Position numbers and translations under genes: made by a program. 45,250 bases of DNA from Streptomyces tauricus (GTDB lineage: Bacteria; Actinomycetota; Actinomycetes; Streptomycetales; Streptomycetaceae), in NCBI RefSeq assembly GCF_014650955.1, contig NZ_BMVY01000049.1, forward strand, positions 1-45,250, in the 5' to 3' direction. Shown one piece after another: positions 26,142 to 32,525 of this stretch. Positions within the stretch are counted from its first letter, which is position 1, and each line of letters starts with the position of its first letter. The notes beneath the pieces were generated by a model. It made no database searches, had not been told where the DNA came from, and saw only the letters and a list, made by a program, of their open reading frames with translations.

Positions 26142-26818
26142 CAGAGCGTGGTCAGGTAGTCCGGGACCTCTATGCCCGGAGCCAGGTCGTCGGCGGGCAG
26201 GGGGGCTCCGTAGGTCGTGCGGACGGGGAGGACTCCGGTCCAGTGGGGCAGGCCGAGGTCCTCGGGCTCGTCGTTCGGGCCGCCCGTGCGCAGCTTGGCC
26301 GAGACCTCGTCGAGGTCCAGCCGCAGTACGGAGGTCGCGGCCAGTTCCTTGGCGTTGGCGGGCCGGGAGTCGTACGAGCGGCCGGGCACGACGTGGTCGA
26401 CCAGCGCGTCCAGGGCCTGCCGCTTCTCCTCCGGGTCCGTCACCTGGTGGGCCACGCCGTGCACCACCACCGACCGGTAGTTGATCGAGTGGTGGAACGC
26501 CGAGCGGGCCAGCACGAGCCCGTCCACGTGGGTGACCGTGAGGCAGACCGGCAGGCCCGGGTCGGTCTGCCCCGCCATGCGCAGCGGGCGCGAACCGGTC
26601 GAGCCGTGCACATAGAGCCGCTCGCCGACCCGTCCGTACAGCGTGGGCAGGACGACGGGCGCCCCGTCGCGGACGAAGCCGAGGTGGCAGACGTATCCCT
26701 CGTCGAGGATCGAGTGGACCATCTCGTGGTCGTACGCGGCACGGTCCCGGGAGCGGGTGGGGACCGTGCGGTCGGTCGGAGTGTAGGTGGCGGGGCGCGG
26801 GGCGGCCGTCTCCGTCAT
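26141..26818 (-). CDS. Pyridoxamine 5'-phosphate oxidase-like flavin protein
   Basis: A 225-residue split-barrel flavoprotein. Visible features are VHSILDEGYVCHLGFVRDGA (the FMN-binding entry strand), LPTLYGRVGERLYVHGSTGS, a histidine-rich centre (SAFHHSINYRSVVVHGVAHQ) and DLDEVSAKLRTGGP. It resembles the NimA/PPOX-like group rather than PdxH itself. It is the first gene of a coupled pair with the PaiB-like gene, divergent from the MocR regulator, and likely controlled by it. Substrate unknown. Confidence 0.88.
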   Translation of the reverse strand: MTETAAPRPATYTPTDRTVPTRSRDRAAYDHEMVHSILDEGYVCHLGFVRDGAPVVLPTLYGRVGERLYVHGSTGSRPLRMAGQTDPGLPVCLTVTHVDGLVLARSAFHHSINYRSVVVHGVAHQVTDPEEKRQALDALVDHVVPGRSYDSRPANAKELAATSVLRLDLDEVSAKLRTGGPNDEPEDLGLPHWTGVLPVRTTYGAPLPADDLAPGIEVPDYLTTL

Positions 26819-26971
26819 GGTCTCTCCAGGTGGGCGTCGTCGGTGGCGTCGTCGGTGCTTGCAGGTGTGCGCTGTGCGGGCTGTGTGCTCCGTGTGCGGG
26901 GTGGCTCGTCGGGACGCGGTGTGTTCATGGACACCGTCCCCTGTATGCCGCGTCCACCTTGCGTGGCGTAT

Positions 26972-26989
26972 TGCACTAGTGCATACTCT
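26972..26989 (+). promoter_or_regulatory. Palindromic operator and -10 between the flavoprotein pair and mocR
   Basis: A perfect 12-bp palindrome TGCACTAGTGCA (26972-26983) directly abuts the -10 element TACTCT (26984-26989). Predicted transcription begins at 26995-26996, at the GTG of the regulator, so a bound protein would block its own leaderless promoter. A further half-site GTGCTAG lies at 26995. Confidence 0.7.
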
Positions 26990-26994
26990 GCTTT

Positions 26995-28326
26995 GTGCTA
27001 GGAGAGTATCGGATCGAGGGCAGGCGCGCAGCCGAGATTGCGGCCAGTGTCGAGCGTGCGGTGGGTTCGGGGGAGCTGGAGCCCGGGCAACTGCTGCCGC
27101 CCATGCGGGAGTTGGCGTCCCGGCTTGAGGTGAATCCCAATACCGTCGCGGCCGCCTACCGCACCCTGCGTGAACGCGGGGTCATCGAGACCGCGGGCCG
27201 TCGCGGCAGCCGTGTGCGTTCCAAGCCGGTGACGACCGCGCGTGAGCTGTCCCGGCTGGACGTCCCGCCCGGGGTACGGAACCTCTCGGACGGCAATCCT
27301 GACCCGGCTCTGCTGCCTTCCCTCCGCGAGGCGTTCACGGCGGCCGCGGAGTTCGCGGACCGCGCGCCGACGCTCTACGGAGAGGCCTCCGTGGATCCGG
27401 AACTGGCACGGCTCGCCCGTGCCGACCTGGACGCGGACGGAGTGCCGGACGGGCCGGTCGTCGTCGCCTCGGGGTCGCTCGACGGCATCGAACGGGTGCT
27501 GGCCGCGCATCTGCGGCCGGGGGACGCGGTCGCCGTGGAGGATCCCGGCTGGCACAGCGTGCTCGACCTCGTCCCGGCCCTCGGGCTGCGGGCCGTGCCC
27601 GTCCGTGTCGACACAGAGGGGCCGCTGCCCGACGGTGTACGAGCCGCGCTGGAGGGGGGCGCGCGGGCGCTGATCGTCACCGATCGCGCGCAGAACCCGA
27701 CCGGTGCGGCGGTGAGCGCCACGCGCGCGCGTGCGCTGCGGGCCGTGCTGGAGCAGTACCCGGAGACCCTGCTCGTCGAGGACGACCACGGGCACCGGAT
27801 CGTCGACCTGCCGCTGCATCCGCTGGCCGGAGTGACCCGGCACTGGGCCTTCACCCGCTCGGTCGCCAAGGCCTACGGGCCCGATCTGCGGCTGGCCGTG
27901 CTGACCGGCGACCCGGTCACCATGGACCGGGTGCGGGGGCGGCAGCGGCTGGGGCCGGGGTGGGTCAGCCGGTTGCTGCAGCGGGCGGTTGTGGGGCTGT
28001 GGTCGAGTGGGGCGGTGGATACGGCGGTTGTCGCGTCGGCGTACCGGAGTCGTCGTGACGCGTTGATCGGTGCGCTTGCGGAGCGGGGGGTCGGGGCGGA
28101 GGGGCGTAGCGGTATGAACGTGTGGGTTCCCGTGCCGGACGAGACGGGGGCTGTTGCGCGGTTGCTGCACGCTGGGTGGGGTGTGGCGGCGGGGGCGCGG
28201 TTTCGTATGGACGCGCCTCCTGGGTTGCGGATCACCGTCTCGACGCTCGGTGTGGGGGAGGTGGGGGTGGTGGCGGATGCGGTTGCCTCTGCGGTGGGGG
28301 CTTCGCCGGGGCGGCGGTACGTCTGA
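26995..28326 (+). CDS. MocR/GntR family regulator with aminotransferase-like domain
   Basis: A 443-residue regulator. The N-terminal GntR winged helix (EGRRAAEIAASVERAVGSGE, then LPPMRELASRLEVNPNTVAA) is joined to a type I aminotransferase fold with the cofactor-binding lysine K292 (FTRSVAKAYGPDLRLAVL). MocR proteins bind pyridoxal phosphate and control vitamin B6 or amino-acid genes. The divergent partner here is a coupled pair of PPOX-like flavoproteins, which fits a B6-related circuit. The GTG follows a -10 so closely that translation is probably leaderless. Confidence 0.92.
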   Translation: MLGEYRIEGRRAAEIAASVERAVGSGELEPGQLLPPMRELASRLEVNPNTVAAAYRTLRERGVIETAGRRGSRVRSKPVTTARELSRLDVPPGVRNLSDGNPDPALLPSLREAFTAAAEFADRAPTLYGEASVDPELARLARADLDADGVPDGPVVVASGSLDGIERVLAAHLRPGDAVAVEDPGWHSVLDLVPALGLRAVPVRVDTEGPLPDGVRAALEGGARALIVTDRAQNPTGAAVSATRARALRAVLEQYPETLLVEDDHGHRIVDLPLHPLAGVTRHWAFTRSVAKAYGPDLRLAVLTGDPVTMDRVRGRQRLGPGWVSRLLQRAVVGLWSSGAVDTAVVASAYRSRRDALIGALAERGVGAEGRSGMNVWVPVPDETGAVARLLHAGWGVAAGARFRMDAPPGLRITVSTLGVGEVGVVADAVASAVGASPGRRYV

Positions 28327-28392
28327 CCGGCGTGCGGGTGGGGGTGGGGGGCGGTGCCGGTTCGGGATCAGTTCTCGCCCCCGCCGCCCCTA

Positions 28393-28433
28393 CCCTCCCC
28401 CAGTCTCGGCTTCGCTCGACCGGGGGACCCCCA
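28393..28433. repeat. Dispersed Streptomyces hairpin repeat, second copy
   Basis: Edges ccctcccccag and ccgggggacccccat enclose a variable loop (tctcggcttcgctcga). It is related to the copy at 6851-6885. It lies between convergent mocR and the EamA gene. Confidence 0.7.
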
Positions 28434-28475
28434 TCGTCACTGAATCGGGGGCTCCGCCCCCGGGCCTCCGGGTCC

Positions 28476-28574
28476 TCAAACGCCGGACGGGCTGGATCAG
28501 CCGCCGGGCCTCAAACGGCGGACGGGCTGGATCAGCCCCCGGGCCTCGAACGCCGGACGGGCTGGGGCGGCCCC
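28476..28574. repeat. Three tandem 35-bp repeats
   Basis: Units begin at 28476, 28511 and 28546, each with tcaaacgccggacgggctgg or a one-to-two base variant. The period is exactly 35. The core motif is frequent in Streptomyces intergenic DNA, but three in tandem is notable. The array lies just beyond the end of the EamA gene. Confidence 0.88.
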
Positions 28575-28579
28575 GGTCC

Positions 28580-29566
28580 TCAGGCGGCGTTGGGGGGCGG
28601 TGGAGGCTTTGGGGTGGACTGGGTGAGGGCCGCGCCTGCCAGTACTACGGCTGCGCCCACCGGGGTTGACCAGGTCAGTGATTCTCCGAGGATCGCTACG
28701 CCCGCGGCGGTGGCTATGACCGGGATGAAGTACGTGACCATCTGGGCCGTGGTCGGGCCGACCTCGGCCACCAGGCCGTACTGGACGAGGACGGCGAAGC
28801 CCGTGCCGAGGGCGCCCAGGGCGATCACCGCGAGCAGCGGTATGAGCGCGAAGCGGGTCGGCGTCGTGGTGAACAGTGGGGTGAGGACCGCCAGTTGCGC
28901 CGTCGCGAGGAACAACTGGGCACCGGTCAGCGACAGGTTGGAGTGGCTGGAGCCGGCCAGCGTACGGCGGACGTAGATCCAGCCGATCGGGTAGCTGAGC
29001 GAGGCGAGCAGCGCCATCGTGGTGCCCGCGGCGTCCAGGCCGTGGAAGCCCTGCCAGACGCCCAGCACCGTCAGGACGCCGAGGAATCCGATGCCGAGGC
29101 CCGCCACACGGCGGCGGGTCGGCCGGTCCTCGGAGAGGGCGACCATCGACAACGCCATCCCCCACAAGGGCGAGGTCGTGTTGCAGATGCCCGCCAGGGT
29201 GGACGGGATCGTCAGTTCGGAGTACGCGAACAGCGAGAACGGGAGGGCGTTGAGAAGGAGGGCCGCCACCGCCAGATGTCCCCAGGTGCGGGCGCCGCGC
29301 GGCAGACGCTCGCGCTTCCAGGCCATCGCCGCGGCGAGCACCAGCGTGCCGAACAGCAGCCGGCCGAACGTCACCTGGAACGGGGCGTAGCCCTCCGTGC
29401 CCACCTTGATCAGGAGAAAGCTGAAACCCCAGACGAGGGAGAGGGCGCCGAAGCGCAGACGCCAGTCGAGGGCGGGGCGAGGGCGGGGCGTGGAGCCCTT
29501 GGCTGGGGCCGGGGAGGCGTCGGGTGTGGTGGGGAGAGGTGTGCGGGGGTCGGTCGGGGCGCTCAT
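28580..29566 (-). CDS. EamA family drug/metabolite transporter
   Basis: A 328-residue, ten-helix transporter. A disordered Pro/Thr-rich N-terminus (about 38 residues) precedes RFGALSLVWGFSFLLIKVGT, and two EamA repeats follow (NTTSPLWGMALSMVALSEDR in the first; AQMVTYFIPVIATAAGVAIL in the second). The start ATG 29566 is chosen over a TTG at 29602. It is divergent from a LysR regulator only about 75 bases away, which probably controls it. Substrate unknown; exporters of this type often handle amino acids or metabolites. Confidence 0.9.
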   Translation of the reverse strand: MSAPTDPRTPLPTTPDASPAPAKGSTPRPRPALDWRLRFGALSLVWGFSFLLIKVGTEGYAPFQVTFGRLLFGTLVLAAAMAWKRERLPRGARTWGHLAVAALLLNALPFSLFAYSELTIPSTLAGICNTTSPLWGMALSMVALSEDRPTRRRVAGLGIGFLGVLTVLGVWQGFHGLDAAGTTMALLASLSYPIGWIYVRRTLAGSSHSNLSLTGAQLFLATAQLAVLTPLFTTTPTRFALIPLLAVIALGALGTGFAVLVQYGLVAEVGPTTAQMVTYFIPVIATAAGVAILGESLTWSTPVGAAVVLAGAALTQSTPKPPPPPNAA

Positions 29567-29600
29567 GTGTTGCACGATGGCGGAAACGATCTCGTAGAAC

Positions 29601-29638
29601 AAGCGAGACTTTTCTGAAGGTATCGCGTAGCATCGCTT
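29601..29638. promoter_or_regulatory. LysR intergenic promoter/operator
   Basis: AAGCGA (29601-29606) and TCGCTT (29633-29638) form an inverted pair. TAGCAT at 29628-29633 is a -10 that would start transcription at 29640, one base before ATG 29641, giving a leaderless lysR mRNA. The arrangement between divergent genes is typical of LysR control. Confidence 0.5.
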
Positions 29639-29640
29639 AC

Positions 29641-30570
29641 ATGTTGAATCTGGAGCGGCTGCGCACTCTCGACGCCCTCGCCCGCCACGGCTCGGTCAGC
29701 GGTGCGGCCGACGGGCTGCATGTGACGACCTCGGCGGTCTCCCAGCAGATGTCCAAGCTGGAGCGCGAAGTGGGGCAGCAGCTGCTCGCCAAGAACGGGC
29801 GGGGGGTGCGCCTCACCGACGCCGGGCGGCTGCTCGCCGACCATGCCGCCCGGATCCTGTCCCAGGTCGAGCTCGCCCAGTCCGATCTGGAGGCACAGCG
29901 CGGGCAGGTGGTGGGGGAGTTGCGGATGTCCGCCTTTCCCACGGCGGCGCGCGGCCTGTTCCCCGCGGCCCTGGCCGCGCTGCGGGCCGAGCACCCCGGA
30001 CTGCGGGTCCGCTCACGCGAGCTGGAGCCGGAGGACGGCGTGGCCGGGGTGCTGCGCGGCGACATCGATCTGGCGGTCGTCCTCGACTGGTACAACAAGC
30101 CGCTGCCCATGCCCGAGGGGCTGGTCAAGGTCTCGCTCCTCGACGACCCCGCCGATGTGGCGATGCCCGCGGACCACCGCCACGCCGATCGCTCGGAGGT
30201 GGACCTGGAGGACTTCGCCGACGACGAGTGGATCGCCTGGGAGGAGGGGGAGTTCTGTCATGAGTGGCTGCTCTTCACCCTGCGGGGCAAGGGGATCGAG
30301 CCGGTGATCGCCCACCGCGCGGAGGAGCACCACACCCAGCTCGCCCTGGTCGCGGCGGGGCTAGGCGTGTGTGTCGCGCCCCGGCTCGGGCGCGGTCCGG
30401 TGCCGGCGGGGGTGCGGACGGTTCCGGTGCGGCACCGGGTCAGCAGACATGTGTACGCCGTCTGGCGGGCGGACGCCGACCGCCGCCCGTCGATCAGAGC
30501 GGTGGCGGACGCGCTGCGGACGGCGGGGTCCGCGGGGTCGGTGAGGGCGACGGGGTCGGCGCCCGGGTGA
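29641..30570 (+). CDS. LysR family transcriptional regulator
   Basis: A 309-residue regulator. The N-terminal helix-turn-helix is clear (LERLRTLDALARHGSVSGAA, then TTSAVSQQMSKLEREVGQQL), with a linker helix and a C-terminal effector-binding domain (GELRMSAFPTAARGLFPAAL, then GDIDLAVVLDW). It begins at ATG 29641, whose -10 lies seven bases upstream; the longer open frame overlaps the divergent transporter gene. It probably regulates the EamA gene and itself. Confidence 0.92.
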   Translation: MLNLERLRTLDALARHGSVSGAADGLHVTTSAVSQQMSKLEREVGQQLLAKNGRGVRLTDAGRLLADHAARILSQVELAQSDLEAQRGQVVGELRMSAFPTAARGLFPAALAALRAEHPGLRVRSRELEPEDGVAGVLRGDIDLAVVLDWYNKPLPMPEGLVKVSLLDDPADVAMPADHRHADRSEVDLEDFADDEWIAWEEGEFCHEWLLFTLRGKGIEPVIAHRAEEHHTQLALVAAGLGVCVAPRLGRGPVPAGVRTVPVRHRVSRHVYAVWRADADRRPSIRAVADALRTAGSAGSVRATGSAPG

Positions 30571-30638
30571 CATGGTCCGGCACCCGACCCCCGCCCGTCG
30601 GTCTGGCACGCTCTCCGGCGCACCCTCACATCACGGCG

Positions 30639-31106
30639 TCACAGCGCGGCGATTTTGCGGAAGTCCCATGAGGCCGTCGCCTCGGGCGTCAGGCGCATCC
30701 ACGCATGTCTGCCGTCGTGCGGCATCTCGTCCAGGCCGAAGTTCTTCCGGGCGAACGTCCGCTCCACTGTGTCGAGTTCGGGGCAGGGCTCGCCCGTGCG
30801 CGGCACCTCGCCGACGAACTCGACCGAGCCGGAGACCTCGACGCCCCGCAACTGGTCGTACTCCTCGCCGGTGTCGACGACCACGGCCACCCGCGGATCG
30901 CGGCGCAGATCGGCCCACCGTTTGCTGCGCGTGATCGAGTACAGCCAGAGCGACTTGCCGTCCCAGACGAACCAGAGCGTGCTGACGTGCGGGGCGCCGT
31001 CCGCGGAGACGGTCGCGACGCGGCAGGTGCGCTGGGTGGTCAGGAACTCGTCCAGCTCCTCGGGCGTCATCATGATTCTTCGTCCCCGGCGCTGAGTGAC
31101 GGCCAT
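30639..31106 (-). CDS. Pyridoxamine 5'-phosphate oxidase-family protein (possible F420/FMN-dependent)
   Basis: About 155 residues, third split-barrel flavoprotein in the region. Features: MTPEELDEFLTTQRTCRVAT, VSTLWFVWDGKSLWLYSITR, SKRWADLRRDPRVAVVVDTG and EVSGSVEFVGEVP. This pattern fits the PPOX-class F420-dependent family of actinobacteria as well as FMN-binding members; the cofactor cannot be decided from sequence. ATG 31106 has a gaggga sequence upstream; ATG 31073 is the alternative. Four 15-bp repeats lie upstream of its start. Confidence 0.82.
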   Translation of the reverse strand: MAVTQRRGRRIMMTPEELDEFLTTQRTCRVATVSADGAPHVSTLWFVWDGKSLWLYSITRSKRWADLRRDPRVAVVVDTGEEYDQLRGVEVSGSVEFVGEVPRTGEPCPELDTVERTFARKNFGLDEMPHDGRHAWMRLTPEATASWDFRKIAAL

Positions 31107-31133
31107 ACAGCTCCCTCTTCTCCGACTGCGACG

Positions 31134-31193
31134 ACATCTCCTGTGACCACATCTCCCGCGAAGGCATCTCCTGCGAAGACGTCCCCTGTGCGG
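31134..31193. repeat. Four tandem 15-bp repeats
   Basis: Units acatctcctgtgacc, acatctcccgcgaag, gcatctcctgcgaag and acgtcccctgtgcgg run head to tail in the space between divergent genes. The same period of 15 occurs at 17840-17884 with an unrelated sequence. Confidence 0.85.
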
Positions 31194-31307
31194 TGTCTGA
31201 TGTCGCGTCAGGAAAGCATGGGTCGTCTTCCGTCCGTGCGCAATGGTGGCTACGCTCGCGCGCCACCGCCGGTCGGACCGGGAGGACCTTCGCGACAGGG
31301 GAAGCCC

Positions 31308-31958
31308 ATGCCGTCGTACGAAGCGCTCAGTGAGATCCTCGATCCCGCGACCACCGTGCTGCTGACCGTCGAGTGCCAGCGGGGTGTCGTCGGCCCGGAC
31401 AGCGCGCTGCCGGAACTCGCCCGGGAGGCCCGTTCGTCGGGCGTGCTGGAGCGGGTCGCGCGCCTTGTGGCCGCGGCCCACGAGAGCGGCGTACAGGTGA
31501 TGCACGCGATCGCCGAGCGCCGCCCGGACGGCCGCGGCGCGAACCACAACGCCCGGCTGTTCCGCGCGGCCGAACGTCTTCCGGTGCAGCAACTGGCGGG
31601 GAGTACGGCGGTCCGTGTCGCGCCGCCCGTGGAGGTCGCCGCTGAGGACCTCGTCGTACGCCGCCTGCACGGTCTGTCGCCCCTCGCGGGCACCGACGTC
31701 GACGCGCTGCTGCGCAATCTCGGCTGCCGCACGCTCGTCGTGACCGGCGTCTCCGCCAATGTGGCCGTGCCCAACACGGTGTTCGACGCCGTGAACCGCG
31801 GCTACACGGCCGTGGTCCCGGGGGACGCCATCGCGGGTGTGCCCTCGGACTACACCCCCGCGATGATCCGCCACACGCTCGCCCTGGTGGCCACGATCAC
31901 CACCACGGACGACGTGCTGGCCTGCTTCGAACGGCCCCGCCGGGTCAGGCGAGCGTGA
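31308..31958 (+). CDS. Isochorismatase-like protein lacking catalytic residues (pseudoenzyme)
   Basis: A 216-residue protein with the isochorismatase/cysteine hydrolase fold. The family's Asp-Lys-Cys triad is not preserved. The usual Asp in the VLLTVECQ strand is Glu22, the Lys is replaced by Arg118 or 119 in VVRRLHGLSP, and the nucleophile Cys in TGVxxNVCV is Ala153 (TGVSANVAVPNT). The rest of the core is well conserved, so this is probably a binding protein rather than a hydrolase, or it uses unusual chemistry. An aggggaag sequence precedes the ATG. Its end overlaps the convergent Rieske gene by 14 bases. Confidence 0.85.
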   Translation: MPSYEALSEILDPATTVLLTVECQRGVVGPDSALPELAREARSSGVLERVARLVAAAHESGVQVMHAIAERRPDGRGANHNARLFRAAERLPVQQLAGSTAVRVAPPVEVAAEDLVVRRLHGLSPLAGTDVDALLRNLGCRTLVVTGVSANVAVPNTVFDAVNRGYTAVVPGDAIAGVPSDYTPAMIRHTLALVATITTTDDVLACFERPRRVRRA

Positions 31959-32403
31959 TCGAGTCCCCGCTCACCTTGATGTCGGCGGCGGTCAGGCCGC
32001 TGGTCGCGGGCCCCTTCTTGACGGAGCCGTCCGTGACGCTGAACTGACTGCCGTGGGCGGGGCAGGTGATGACGCCGTTGTCCACGCTGTTCACGCGCTG
32101 CTGCTGGTGCGGGCACACCGTCGAGAAGGCCTTGAACTCGCCGGCCGTCGGCTGGGTGACGACCACGGACTGGTCGGCGAAGATCTTCCCGCCGCCCTCC
32201 GGGATGTCGGTGGTCTTGGCGAGTGCCGCACCGCCGGCTGATCCGGTCGAGGCGTCGGAGGAGGAGTTCGAGGAGGAGCCGGACGACTTGTCGTCGGAGC
32301 CCCCGCAGGCGGTCAGCGTGGCGGCGAGTCCGGCCCCGCCTAGCGCGGCCAGGAGGGTGCGACGACAGAGTGCCGGAGCAGGCTGGAGCGATTCGCTGGA
32401 CAT
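31945..32403 (-). CDS. Rieske [2Fe-2S] lipoprotein, Tat-exported
   Basis: A 152-residue secreted protein. It begins with a twin-arginine signal (CRRTLLAALGGAGLAATLTA) ending in a lipobox (LTAC), then a serine-rich linker. The Rieske domain has CPH and, 16 residues later, CPAH, the ligands of a [2Fe-2S] cluster. It is predicted to be an electron carrier tethered outside the membrane; the partner is unknown. The ATG is preceded by ggaaggga. Its upstream region contains 8-bp repeats, and its end overlaps the isochorismatase-like gene. Confidence 0.92.
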   Translation of the reverse strand: MSSESLQPAPALCRRTLLAALGGAGLAATLTACGGSDDKSSGSSSNSSSDASTGSAGGAALAKTTDIPEGGGKIFADQSVVVTQPTAGEFKAFSTVCPHQQQRVNSVDNGVITCPAHGSQFSVTDGSVKKGPATSGLTAADIKVSGDSITLA

Positions 32404-32424
32404 AGTGGCGGTCCCTTCCACAGA

Positions 32425-32456
32425 TGTGCAGGTGTGCAGATGTACAAGTGTGCAAA
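32425..32456. repeat. Four tandem 8-bp repeats upstream of the Rieske gene
   Basis: Units tgtgcagg, tgtgcaga, tgtacaag and tgtgcaaa lie 22-53 bases upstream of the start on the minus strand. A fainter continuation reaches 32490. They may form a regulator-binding array or a slippage microsatellite. Confidence 0.75.
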
Positions 32457-32525
32457 TGCGGGGTTGTGCGTTTGCGTGGATGTGCGTCGATCCGACTAGG
32501 GGTACGGGCACGTCACCCGCATGGT

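Noticed and set aside
28476..28574. CRISPR-like array of 35-bp units
   Set aside because: The units are contiguous and near-identical, without unique spacers; related sequences are common Streptomyces repeats.
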